A stretch of DNA of 64,000 bases from Eriocheir sinensis (Eukaryota > Arthropoda > Malacostraca > Decapoda > Varunidae), in contig NW_026110787.1 in assembly GCF_024679095.1 (NCBI RefSeq), forward strand, positions 2,501 to 66,500. Reading direction: 5' to 3'. Below the pieces are notes generated by a model. It did not search any database. It was not told the DNA's origin and saw only the letters and a program-made list of their open reading frames with translations. How positions within the stretch are numbered: the stretch's first letter is position 1; each line of letters starts with the position of its first letter. Position numbers and translations under genes: made by a program. Below, in pieces: positions 33,887-44,608 of the stretch.

Positions 33887-34291
33887 ATGCGGGTTACATT
33901 CATCCCTCCTTCCGTACCAGAATATCATACCCTGTTTTCGAATGGCAAACAGATATCATCCCGAGGGAGTGGTATTGATGATATAGTCACACTTTCTTAT
34001 GAACCAAGCTATCACAGAGGCGGGGGTTTATTCTCGGTTTTAGCTGGACTCGCTAAAAGAGCTTTCCCTTTCCTAGTGAAAAATGTCATTGTGCCTTCAG
34101 CTCGACCATTTGGAAACAATGTTCTAGATGATATTTCACAGGGAAGCAACTTGAGAAGCTCTATAAAAAAGCATGGAATTAATTCCTTAAAGCAAGCTGC
34201 AATGAAATTGACTAGAGGAAGCGGGAAAAAGAAAGTCAAGCGAGTTGGGAGGAAAAGGTGTTATAAAAAGGACATCTTTACCGAGTTGTAA
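33887..34291 (+). CDS. pVI-like membrane-active/virion maturation protein
   Basis: 134 codons, intact. After a short leader comes YHRGGGLFSVLAGLAKRAFPFL, a Gly-led amphipathic helix, then a conserved NNVLDDISQGSNLRSSIKKHG block and a very basic tail (KKKVKRVGRKRCYKK). The layout equals the adenovirus pVI-like protein of adintoviruses, thought to break endosomal membrane and link capsid to core. It lies between penton and major capsid genes, as in related elements; upstream sequence to the penton stop is 71 bp with no TATA box seen. Confidence 0.72.
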   Translation: MRVTFIPPSVPEYHTLFSNGKQISSRGSGIDDIVTLSYEPSYHRGGGLFSVLAGLAKRAFPFLVKNVIVPSARPFGNNVLDDISQGSNLRSSIKKHGINSLKQAAMKLTRGSGKKKVKRVGRKRCYKKDIFTEL

Positions 34292-34313
34292 TCATTGTTG
34301 AACTAAGAGCAGT

Positions 34314-35660
34314 ATGGCGAGCATCACCAGCGCGGTTGGTGTCGGGAACCCGCGTTCTCCCCTGGGGCAATATGCCGCCGGTGTCAGTGAATTGTTTCTC
34401 CGCCCTAACAAAATGAGATTATTGGAAACAACGATTGCCTCCCGTTATGATGCTGATGTTTTACCTACTAACCTCGGATTCAATATGAAATTATCCGATA
34501 GATATATAGAATTTCTCATTCCTGGAACACTTGGCAGTTTTATTGATTTGGGGAAGTTGGTGTTGCACACTTTACGCTTAACTAAGCCAGACAATACTAC
34601 TCCTCTCGAAGACGCTCAACACGTTGAATTTGCAAATAATACCGCGCACAGCCTATTCAAATCAGTGCAATGTTTTTTGGGAGAAGTAGCTGTTGACAAT
34701 AATGTACTTTATGGGTACACGTCATACGTTAAAATGCTGAATACTTTGTCGCCCAACAAATTGAATACAATTGGAGCCAGTGCTAATATTACCATCCCAG
34801 AGAACGGTTTTATTTCCAAAGTAACAGCAGAATACTTTGACAATGCCAGCGCGCAACACAAGACCATTATGAAGCGGGTTAAGACTCACGGTATACAACT
34901 CTGTACCCCGCTTCTTCTGGATATAAGTTCTTTAGACAGTTACTTGCTCGATGGTATTTCGGTTAGACTCCGAATGGAACTATCTAGTAATGCATGGCTG
35001 CTAAATTCTCCAACTGGCGATAACATTCGTCTGCATATAGATTCAGCCAAGCTGCTTTATACGCGACTGTTTCCTTATCCTAATGCACTTCATGCTTTGA
35101 ACGCGTCTCTCGCCACAGGGAATCTTTTGAAATCGACATTTACCAAAACCCTCTAGAAAACCTATGTGCTAGCCAAAGACCAAACCTCAGGAACGTATGA
35201 TCAACCGTGGGGTAATGTTATTCCGGAAAAACTCTCACTTATTATAACGAGCATGGAAGCTCATTCTGGCGACTATACGCTAAATCCATTGTATTTGAGC
35301 CATGGCGATATAAGTCAAATAAGCTTAAGTGTTAATGGTAGAACCATGTATAATATTCCTAGTAAATTCCCTCATGACTATGCTGAGCTCTACCATCGTA
35401 CTTTGGATGCACTTGGTTTTCACAAAGACCATTTAATCGGAAAGGATATTTTCGGCAAGGGGGCAATGATTTGCACATTTGATTTGCGTGCTGAAAACTT
35501 GAATGATAATTTGCCCGTTGAAATGAATGGGGGGCTTAGACTTAGCTTGAATCTAAGCAAGGGAGAAAACGAGAACCGTCTGTTGATACTGTTTGGCGAA
35601 ACAGTGGGTATAATAACAGTTAATTCTGAAAGACGGCTGCAGTGTGATGTGCGCGCTTGA
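34314..35660 (+). pseudogene. Polinton major capsid protein (double jelly-roll) with one in-frame stop
   Basis: A 448-codon frame from ATG 34314 to 35660, broken only by TAG at 35154-35156 (codon 281) at the boundary between the two jelly-roll halves. First half: SPLGQYAAGVSELFLRPNK, NTAHSLFKSVQCFLG, LLLDISSLDSYLLDG. Second half: GNVIPEKLSLIITSMEAHSGDY, NPLYLSHGDISQISLSVNG, then GKGAMICTFDLRA and RLLILFGETVG. This is the hexon-like protein that builds the icosahedral shell. Codon use and motifs run on unchanged across the stop, so it is probably a recent nonsense mutation or a sequencing error. Confidence 0.9.
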
Positions 35661-35672
35661 AGCGGCTGTGCG

Positions 35673-36182
35673 ATGAACAACATGGAGATTGAAAGAGGAT
35701 TGAGGGGGCACATAGGAAAGCAAGCCTTGTTTTTAGGCGTGTTATTGGCAGACGAGGTAAACTCTATACCTCGATATAGAAAATCTATAGTGTGCATCGT
35801 CAATACGCTACCAAGTTATTCTAAAAGAGAAATGGGACACTGGATTTGTCTCTACTATGAACCGGGCATGGCAGTATTCCTAGATAGTTATGCTCTCGAT
35901 CCAAAATTATACTCTGATCATTTCAAATATATTGATTACCCCGGGCTCAGTATGTATATAAATGCATTTCGACTTCAAAGCACGCGAGGCGATGTGTGCG
36001 GGGCTTATGCCATGTACTTTGCCTACAATGTTTCGCACTTGGGTGTAAGAGAAACTCTTGAAAAAATATGTATGGAGTTTTCCAAGACCGAATATTCGAG
36101 GAATGATGAACACGTGATGCGATTCGCTTACAGGAAGTTTATAATGCCCGTATGTCATCAAATATTTAACACGTGTTCATAA
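35673..36182 (+). CDS. Adenain-like cysteine protease (virion maturation)
   Basis: 169 codons from 35673 (a second ATG at 35682). Catalytic residues by motif: His56 (MGHWICLYY), Asp71 (VFLDSYA), Gln102 (FRLQS) and Cys109 (GDVCGAYAMYF), the H-D-Q-C order of the C5/ULP1-like clan. Length is normal for adenovirus and Polinton proteases. It would cleave capsid precursor proteins during maturation. Intact, 12 bp after the major capsid stop, the last gene of the plus-strand cluster. Confidence 0.92.
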   Translation: MNNMEIERGLRGHIGKQALFLGVLLADEVNSIPRYRKSIVCIVNTLPSYSKREMGHWICLYYEPGMAVFLDSYALDPKLYSDHFKYIDYPGLSMYINAFRLQSTRGDVCGAYAMYFAYNVSHLGVRETLEKICMEFSKTEYSRNDEHVMRFAYRKFIMPVCHQIFNTCS

Positions 36183-36814
36183 AAAGTAAGTATTGACTTA
36201 TTGATTTTTTCATATTGAATTGTATTACATTCCATGAAGCTATTCTAAGCATAAATAATTGTCTAGTTCCTTTATCGGGGGGTGGGGTGGTTGTATACCA
36301 TGCTTAAATCAGAGGTCTGGCTCCACTCACAGGTCCTCACACGTCACCGCCACTACCCCGTGCTGCCCCCGCCCCGCCCCGCCTCGTCCCGGGCCCCGAG
36401 CAATCCTGTCGCATCCTGTCGCCGCACCTCTCGCTACCGCCGCCGCCCGCCTGATTTGGCGGGCAGTCTTCTATGCATGAGCCGGATCGAAACATAAAAG
36501 CGTTTTATTCATGTTTCCACAAATCGAATAAATTTTAAGACAATTATTGTGTTTTTTTCATCCGTTTTTTGTTTTTTTTATAAAGATCATATAAACAAGT
36601 CAAACAAACTCAATGTTTATTGGAATTTGGTCAAATTATGATTCCAGATTCATCATGTGCAGTTTTATAATATCATAGGCTCCAACATTAGTCCTATATA
36701 CAGAATATATTTACATATATTTTATATTTAACATAAAAATAGCAGGCAAATTCTTACACTATAAACAGTATATACAACATTCACACCAGTCCCTATCTTA
36801 TAAACAACTACAAT
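36183..36814. other. Convergent intergenic region with GC-rich block and poly(A) signals
   Basis: Lies between the protease (plus) and polymerase (minus) 3' ends. 36275-36480 is sharply GC-rich with CpGs inside an AT-rich element. AATAAA at 36527-36532 (plus) and, on minus, AATAAA at 36620-36615 are candidate polyadenylation signals for the two transcription units. Confidence 0.6.
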
Positions 36815-39800
36815 TTATTCTGAAAAGTCTGTATCTACTAGCATATATTCAAGGGGGGATGACGAGAGCATTTGATTTATTTCTTCCTGTTCCGCAGCTT
36901 GCATTAACATGTCATCATCCGCCTCTACCCGTTTTATCAAGCGAAAATATTGCTCGGCCAGCACATCCCGTTCTCCCCACAATTCATAGGTTTCTTCTTC
37001 TAGTTCTCCCATTTCACCGATCTCTTGCCCACCCATTACCTCGGCTAGTCTCGCTTCTGTTATGCCTCTTTCATCGCCTTCCTCCAAATTTTCTTCGTTT
37101 GACAGTGTCATGATCTGGGCTACCTCCTCCTCCTGCTCTTCCTCCTCTATCCCTATAAAATTATCGGGATGACCGTAAGATCGCGACTCCAAGGTGCTAA
37201 TGTAGTATCTTTTGTCCTCAACTACAGATATCCCTCTCTTGGGATATTTTACTGTACTCATTCGTCCATTGCGCACTGTGAATCCCTGATAGTCAAAGGT
37301 AAATGTTTGCTTCTGGAATAGGGCGTCTTTGTATCGCTGATGAGCAATTTTTTTTCTTTATGAACTTTGGAACGCCCTTAGCTGAACTCAACCGGTCACC
37401 GTCTGCCAAGAGGATGGAGTAGCACTTTGATTTTACACCTACAAATTCTGAGATGGTTCTTTCCCCCACTTCAGACTTGAGAAATCCAAGCTTTCCTTTG
37501 TTGTCTGTGCTGTACAAGGAATGTGAGGGGCTAAAGTTACTTGGGTCTATATAGCTTTTGAAGGGTTCCTGCGAGTACTCTGTTAATAGATCAGGAGTTT
37601 CAATTTCTGTTATTAAGGAATCAGTGTCGCAATACACTAGTTTCGCCCGATCTCCGTAATGAGCCTTCAACACATTGTAATACAAATCATATAGTCGCAG
37701 CTTGGACAGCTCTAGGATGTAATAGCCAATGTAACTTGGACGATTCACCCGTGAATATTTCCTATAGCGAGTTACAACTACATGGCCATCACTGAGAGGT
37801 ACAACGCATTTAAAGTAAGGACTTCGGGCCAGTTGCAAAAACTTTTCGCGGTTGGTGACAATATCTATGTCCTCACTATATTTGGCCGCGTTCATCAGGA
37901 ATCGACCAAAAATGCTGTTTGAAATACACTTGATTGCATTTTTCTTGATAGGGCAAGTAGCACTTTTGCGAGCTTCTATGTTATCCTGAATGAAGTCCGC
38001 AAGAAAGTGCTTTTGCTTAAACGTATAAATAGCATGCACTTTTTTTTTTAACAACCCGGCCTAGTTGAATAAGTAGTTTAAGGAGGGGCAGAGCAAACAG
38101 CATTTTCTCCTGAGCAGCATGTGTTCCAATCAGTTTTATGTTCTTACACGGTGCTGGATGGTTTTCTTCTTCATACCATTCGCGTGTGACTGACCATATA
38201 TCTCTGTTGGTGATATTGTGTCTTCTGATGATCAGTGGGAGGTCATCCGTTTTCTCAACGACTTCACGTGAGACAGCCTCAGTATCGCACTGAATGAAAT
38301 ATCCAAAATCGCCATCGGTTGCTTGATTGACCAAGCCCCCGCTCAAAAACGACTGCATTTCTGTCTCCTCTAGTTTTCTCATATCCCCACATGGCAACTT
38401 CTCTTGCATTACAGTGGGATAAAGACTGTTGAAGTCAAGATATGAAAGGAAAGTGCTTCTATCATGTTTTGGATTAAAGTGAGGGTTCGTGTAGATGTTA
38501 TTGGTGCGTACAAAACGACGCACAACACTTGTGTAGCCCCCACGCACATTTATTTGAATGCAATGATATATGTGTGGGCTACTAAGCATCTCTAATTCCT
38601 GCTGTGTTTTTAGCAGAAAAGAGTCATAGGCAAATCCTGGCAGGCTAACATAATTTACAATATCCAACCTCCACTGGGTTTTCAAAATACCTCTCCACTC
38701 TAGGAAGACATCACATAGAAGGCCAACATCCACTTTTACATAAAGCAACAAATAGTCCATCAGGCTCTGACACCCAGCTATTTTCCAAACATTCTGAGCA
38801 TGTTTATAATCACTTTCGGAAAGTTCTGCTTCTTGAAGCGAATTAAAAAAATCTTCGCGGGATGGAAGACGTGTCTCAGAAAGTCGTTCCATCGAATCCA
38901 TATAGTCATAACAAAGCACCTGCTTTCCCTTGCTCAATAATGGTAACGCAGGTGCTGGCACATCTTTCAACATCTGTTGTGTGCATATGGGTTCGTTCCC
39001 ATTTCTGATGAATTGGTTCGCTAAAGCCGCGAGTGGACCAGACAAAAAGACATACGAGTCAATAAATCTCAAATCATTTATGATGACTTCATGGTATTTG
39101 TGAACTGAACGTTTTGGTCTTAGTTTGATTTTCAAGTCAGGTATCGTTAATTCACGCAGGATTAACGTCATGTCGTAATTAGCATTATGTGCAATGAGAG
39201 TGAGCTGCAATTTGTGATTTTTCATTTGGAGGTTGCATATATTACAATAAGCTTCAATGTAATTGTTTCCTGATTTTTCATGGTCTTGATGTTTTACTCC
39301 TTTACCTTTTAAAAAACCCTGTTTACAGAGAAGACAGTGAGTTTGCTCATTGTGACGTGTCGTATCTTCATCGGTCATGTTCATTTTATTGTAGCCTTTA
39401 GAAAATTTTAACTTCTTCCAGGCACGCTGCATTGTATGAATAAAATGGTTTACAGCATTACTTCCACAATAGGATCCGCTTTGTACTGTTTCTCCGTTTC
39501 TATTCACCATAATGTAAGCATACGCTATGGCAAAGTGATGTCTTTTTACACATCCAGACACATTCGAAGAAGGCTGTACGAGAATACTCTCAAAGTCATA
39601 GAATGCTAAATAAGATGGCTCATATGCCTTAGCATGATTAATAAATTTCACAGTAAAGCCCGCGGGTGGGAATCTTAGTCTTGTGATCATCGTTGGGCAA
39701 ATTAGCACATGTTCAGCAAGCGTTGTCTTGTTCTCGCAGGCGCACAGGCAGATATCGCAAAACATTTTTTTCCCGCGACGTTGGCAGGTAAACAGGTGCA

Positions 39801-40705
39801 TGTATGCGTCAAAGTCTTGGATAAGAGCTAGGTGTCTGTTCCCCAACAACAGACAATGAACAACTTATTGATCTTTGAGCCCCTTTCTGACTAGAGTTAG
39901 TTCGCCTTTTTTGTCTTCAACGTTGTCTAGACAGTAAACACGAATACTTATGTTGTTTAATCTTTCAAGCCGACCGAGGTCTTCCCATGATACCGTGATT
40001 GGAATGTTACCTTTATTAATAGAGGCCAAGCAAGCATTCACCCATTGTCTGCCTGATGGAACTACATTTCTTGACTTTAGATAGCGATAAGCTGTTAGAA
40101 CTTGGAAAACACAGTCCGTGGGTCCTGAAGGGTTGAAAACTTTTGTTTTCCTTGGAACACCCTTAGGATAAGGTACATACTCTCCAGTACTATTGTGCAG
40201 CATTATAAGAGAGAAGGAAAATTTTACGCTAACTATTTCATCCAACGTAAATCCACTGCCCTCTTCGTCTGACATGTCATGTTCAAACCGATTAACAAAA
40301 TATTCGGATAGTTCACGTACATATGAATCTATATCATCATAGCTAATTACCTGCATATGACTTCTCATATACATATCTCTATATTGAACTCCGTCGTCGG
40401 GTCTTCTCTAACTAAACGCAGATGCATGTCAACGTACACTTTACAAGAAGGAGGTCTAACCTGCTGACAGCCTTGGAATACAGACTCTACTGCCTCGCGA
40501 AGACGGTCAGTGTTGTTGTTGAAATACAATGCAATGTCTCCGTTGTCTGCTGGTGGGATAGGCACGTCGATCGTTGTTAAAGCCCCGTTGAAATGTTGAC
40601 TTATTTCACCGGGTGTTGGTGAGGGTGTTGTTGCTGGCCGACCCGGGTTATAACCACTGGGCCCTCGCTGTGGAGGACTGTTTGGTTGAGAGAATCCTTC
40701 ACGAC
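36815..40705 (-). pseudogene. Protein-primed family B DNA polymerase (pPolB), broken
   Basis: About 1290 codons in four pieces on the minus strand: 40705-40365, 40374-38017 with an in-frame TAA at 39865-39867, 38054-37293 and 37276-36815. Frameshifts fall near 40370-40390, in a T-run near 38041-38050 and in an 8-T run near 37350-37358. 3'-5' exonuclease motifs: FYDFES (about 39597), HNANYD (about 39180) and YVKVD (about 38740). A Cys/His insert HCLLCKQGF...CNICN lies between Exo I and II. Polymerase motif A DFNSLYP (about 38436), B KCISNSIFG (37931) and C YCDTDSL (37630) are all retained. The C-terminal tail is acidic. It copies the element's DNA from a protein primer. The N-terminus is cut by the LINE. 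Confidence 0.93.
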
Positions 40706-41010
40706 GGGGTTGCTTACAGACTCTTTGCAGAGAGCTTAACGTGGAGTTTTTCAACGCCTGGGACAATTTCTACGGACAAAGTGAGCTCTTCCACTGGGAC
40801 GGAATACACCTGTCTCCCATCGGGGCAGCCAGATTCGGAAGGCTCCTCAACGACGCAGTACGTGACACCCGATCAAAAAACGACTCTCAGCCACGTCCCT
40901 CCACCCCGCCCGTGTAAATAGACGCCATGCATCGCAACAAACCCGTAACCGTGATCCCGCAAGTACCACCACCTCTATTACCAAGCCTCTAGATAACTTA
41001 AAAATCCTTA
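40706..41010 (+). mobile_element. CR1-like LINE, ORF1 esterase end (5'-truncated start)
   Basis: Opens directly in the C-terminal part of ORF1: LCRELNVEFFNAWDNFYG, SELFHWDGIHLSPIGAARFG, LLNDAV. The DGIH motif is the catalytic D-x-x-H of the SGNH esterase domain known in CR1-type ORF1 proteins. The ORF stops at about 40915 and ORF2 starts near 40990 (NLKIL). Truncation falls exactly at the Polinton polymerase, as expected for a LINE inserted into the Polinton. Confidence 0.8.
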
Positions 41011-42002
41011 GGCTGGATTCACACGAGCCACTTTTTAGTGGTCAGTGGCCGCCACAAAATAATGGTCAAAATAGAACACACACATCTCTATGGGTGCATG
41101 CATACGGGCCACTTTTGTGTGGTCACCACAAAACATTGGCGAGTTGTGACGGGCGGAGCCATTTTCCGACCACGCCACTGTGGCCGGGTATAGATACCGT
41201 TGTTTCAAAGGGGGCGTGCACACGAGCCACTATCGGTGGCCACCACCCTACCACCCGCCGCTTTCCCTCTGTCTTGACACTTGAACACCTGAATTTTAAC
41301 TGTCATAATTATGTATAAGTATGACCTTCACGCATAACTTGTGTTCAGGATATAATGGATAAGCTCTTTTATGCTTTCAGAGCTAATGTTTCATTTCGTT
41401 TCACAGTTTTGCATATTAATTGATTCTGGTATGGATTTATTACTGAATGTGGTAGTTTTATTTATACGGAAGTAGAAAGGGGAAAATGTTATGTAACCGC
41501 AAAGACTGCTGAATTACGTCAATAAATTACATCGAATGGGACTTAATATTCTTCATGTTCAGTCTTATATTAAAATTGCCGCAAGTCTCTCTACTATTGG
41601 CACATACTTCCTCATGTTGATGTCCTGCCGTGTTATACGTGGACCAATTATTGTCATAAGATGATTAAACCTATCCTGTGACCGCCTGAAGTAGTAAAAA
41701 AATTATCGTGTTCTTTTAGCTCTGTAAATAATCTGTGGAATGTTACACGCAGTAGTCTGTTGCTAAGTATATATGGGGTGAACCCATGGCAGTACATTCT
41801 TCAGCGCTTTTTGCCAAGAGAGCACAGACAGCTGCTGCCTCTACGAGATCCATAACGCCATGTATTGACCTTTAGTGGCTGCCACCCAGTGGCTCGTGTG
41901 CATGGTGCGCCTACCCGCCACTTTTCGTGGCGACCATTTTTTATGGTCGCCACTTTTTTTGGCGGCCACTGAACACTAAAAGTGGCTCGTGTGAATCTAG
42001 CC
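41011..42002. mobile_element. Non-autonomous Harbinger-like element (992 bp)
   Basis: Inserted in the start of the CR1-like ORF2. The left end GGCTGGATTCACACGAGCCA and the reverse complement of the right end GGCTAGATTCACACGAGCCA differ by one base. Target duplication TTA at 41008-41010 and 42003-42005. Removing the element rejoins an uninterrupted endonuclease start (KIL before, SFNARSIRNKFDEL after). Several variant copies of the inverted-repeat core (cacacgagccact, gtggccgccac) lie subterminally on both sides. No transposase frame. Confidence 0.9.
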
Positions 42003-42310
42003 TTAGTTTCAATGCGCGTAGCATAAGAAACAAATTTGATGAACTGAGATGTCTTGCTCTAACATAAAATTTTGACATAATTGGTATAACCGAAACATTT
42101 ATGAACACCACAAATATTGATTTAAGCTCCGAATACAACATAGATGGCTACAAACTCTTCAACAAAGATCGTGTAAACCGTAGAGGCGGTGGCGTCGCCC
42201 ATTTTCTCAAAAGCTATTTGCAACCCACTGATAAAACACCAAGAGACAGTAACGTTGAACATTTGTACGTGCGAGTAAACATTGCAAAAGTCAATTTAAA
42301 TCTGGATCTA
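42003..42310 (+). mobile_element. CR1-like LINE, endonuclease N-terminal segment
   Basis: SFNARSIRNKFDELR, one stop, then FDIIGITETFMN (catalytic Glu), RRGGGVAHFLKS and VRVNIAKVNLNL. Continues at about 44115 after a nested minus-strand LINE. Confidence 0.82.
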
Positions 42311-42496
42311 GATCTGGATAATAATGCGCAGGGCACCTGTATGGTGCATAACACGCATATTTGTTGGCTGTTTGGGGGACGGGGGAGCCGGGTGTGCAGG
42401 GGAGGGAAGTGAATCAAGTGTAATTGTTAGTGTTGGTGTGTTGTGGTGACAAGTGAGTATGTATTTGTTTTTTGAATGAGTCTATTGTACCGCAGT

Positions 42497-43141
42497 CTAA
42501 AATCTGTTGAGGGAGGCTGTTCCAGTCACGTATGGTGCGGGGAAAGTATGAGTGCTTGTATGCGTCAGTGTGTGTGTTATATGTTTGGTATTTATGGATG
42601 TGTGTGTTACGAGTACGTTTGCCTTGTGTAGGTATGTTTGTGGGTCAATGTCAAAATGAGTGTTTGTGATCTTGTACATAAGTGTAAGTCTGTGTGCTTG
42701 TCTGCGTATGTGAAGAGGGTCCATGTTTATCTGTTGTTTGATCCGTGTTGTGATTCCAGGCGTTCGAGTGTAATTGTTTGTAATGAGCCTAGCTGCCTTG
42801 GTGTTGCTTTGTTCTAACCTATCAATGTTTCTGTGTGTGTAAGGATCCCACACCGTGGAGCAGTATTCCAGTGTTGGTCTCACAAGTGAGTCATAAGCTA
42901 TGTGTTTAATGTCAGGTGTGCAGTTATGTAAATTCCTCCTCAGGCACCCCAGGGTTCTGTTGGCTGTGACACTGATATGGTCTATGTGAGTGTTGAATTT
43001 CAAGTTAGTTGAGAGATGGATGCCAAGGTACTTGTGTGTGTGAACTGATTCTAAATTTGAATTGTGGAGAGTGTAGGTGTGATGGAGGGGGTTGTACGCT
43101 CTGGTGAATCTTAAAAGTTTGCATTTGTCTGGTCGTGTCAC
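42497..43141 (-). pseudogene. LINE RT C-terminal domain
   Basis: 214 open codons: DKCKLLRFTR just after the (absent) YADD region, THKYLGIHLS, ANRTLGCLRRNLH, YDSLVRPTLEYCSTVWDP, DRLEQSNTKAARLI. The typical connection domain of Jockey/CR1-type ORF2; no catalytic part. Confidence 0.82.
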
Positions 43142-43896
43142 TACATTGTGAAAAATGGAGCCGGGTTGTGAGAGGTGAGAGGTGTTGAGTGTTTGGGGTT
43201 CAAGAAGAGGTGTTGTGTGCCAGGGTTGTCTGTGTTATGTTGATATGGCGTGTCGAAAGAATTGAGCAGTAGAATAGGATCAGCTGAGAAGAATGAGGAT
43301 GATAAATTAGGTACGCCGCATCTAAAGCAGATCCACGAGACGCTATTGTCAACCAATCCAGCGTAAGTCGACGTGAAAAGACCCGATACAGCTAACGTTG
43401 TACCAGCCAGCATGCTCGGATCTATCATGACACGAATCACACTGGTTGGCCCTCTGCCCCCACCTCACCGCCTTGCTACAAAGTTGGCAAGGATACTTAG
43501 GGCAAGAAGGGCCAGGGTTGACCATAGCGCCCGTGTCTCCACATAGAAGCAGCAAGAGAAGGATGGTGTGTCGTTTGTGTCCTTTTGTATCGTTGTTTGT
43601 GTGCCGTTCGAATTACTGAACCAAGGTGAGCGAAAAAGACTGTTGTGTGTGAGTGCTTGTTTGTGGTTGTCGTGGGTGTGTTGTTTGTGTCCTCGAATGT
43701 GTAACGCATGTAGTATAAGTGCTATGAGTGTAACCGTGGTGATAAGGAAGGCACTGTGTATGCTAGTATTACGTTTTTCTTGTTTTACCTTCCGTGAGCA
43801 TGTACAGTGTTGTTGTGTTGTCAGCCACCTAGTGTTACTGGGCCGCTTCGTGAGCTGGAACAGCCTCGTCCGGCAGTTTAAAGAAGTTGCCATCAC
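43141..43896 (-). pseudogene. LINE ORF1 with PHD-like zinc finger and 2A-like motif
   Basis: Frames 43896-43465, 43555-43349 and 43440-43141 overlap. Key parts: LLLCGDTGAMVNPGP (a degenerate 2A-like G-D-x-(x)-NPGP peptide at about 43540-43508), then YPCQLCSKAVRWGQRANQCDSC, a broken H/C segment, and VSWICFRCGVPN. Cys pairs C-x2-C, C-x2-C and final C-x2-C form a PHD-like finger, as in ORF1 of some CR1/L2 LINEs. Confidence 0.7.
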
Positions 43897-44608
43897 AATT
43901 TAAGGAAAATAAAAAATAACGTAAAATAAAGGATAAAACCTAGATAAAGAATATTAAAAACCTAAAAACAAGTTAAAACAATGTGTGTAGATAAAAACAG
44001 TGTTATGTATGTGTAGATTCACTTATCTTTGTGCTGGGACGGGTGAGGAAGGGAGGGAAGGAGAGAGGAAAAGCACGTCCACACTCGGCGAGAGCCAACA
44101 GCCAACCTAACTATATATATCACCTACAGGCCTCCCGGGCAGTCACTTGATGACGACCTTGAAATGTACAGCGTTTTAAGGCGACTCACTGATATTAAGA
44201 TACTTTAACCTCCCCCATATCGACGGGGCGACACTGTCAGGTACAGAAGGCGAGTCACATAGAATGATCGAATTTCTGGAAGAAAATTATCTAAGCCAAA
44301 TGGTTTCTGAACCAACTCGACAAAATAATATACTCGACCTTGTTATAACGACCCAAGATAACCTAGTCAGTAATGTCACGGTAGGAGAACACCTCGGTTC
44401 TTGCGATCATAAATTAGTGCGCGTTGACATTAGAGCTCAATCATCAGTGACTGAAAATAAAGTAAAGGTGCCCAATTTCAAAAGAGCTAACTTCGTAGAA
44501 ATCCGACAAAAACTAACAGAAATATAACTATCAGATGAGGACAATGTAGAGGAAGCCTGGCTAAGCTTTAAAAATCACTTACTCACTCAGCAGAACACAT
44601 TCGTCCCC

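Larger units (their letters stand above)
28870..40705. mobile_element. Polinton/Maverick (adintovirus-like) endogenous element, ends truncated
   Basis: About 11.8 kb holding the diagnostic set: A32/FtsK-type packaging ATPase, rve-type integrase, adenain-type protease, double- and single-jelly-roll capsid proteins and a protein-primed DNA polymerase B. Plus-strand genes overlap or are closely spaced; the polymerase is convergent. No terminal inverted repeat is visible: the left end merges into microsatellites and the right end is cut by a CR1-like LINE at about 40705. Three genes are broken by few mutations and the rest are open, which suggests recent inactivation. Confidence 0.95.
42311..44114 (-). 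mobile_element. Internally deleted LINE with PHD-type ORF1, nested in CR1-like LINE
   Basis: A minus-strand element with its 5' end near 44114. It encodes ORF1 (about 43896-43141) and then jumps at about 43141 straight into the RT C-terminal domain (43141-42497); endonuclease and RT catalytic core are missing. Removing it rejoins the host LINE codons VNLNL at 42306 and the YRPPGQSLDDDLE block at about 44120. Confidence 0.78.

Noticed and set aside
40365..40766. Separate 133-codon gene upstream of the polymerase
   Set aside because: Its C-terminal part is the polymerase N-terminal region in a shifted frame and its first ~20 codons are antisense LINE.
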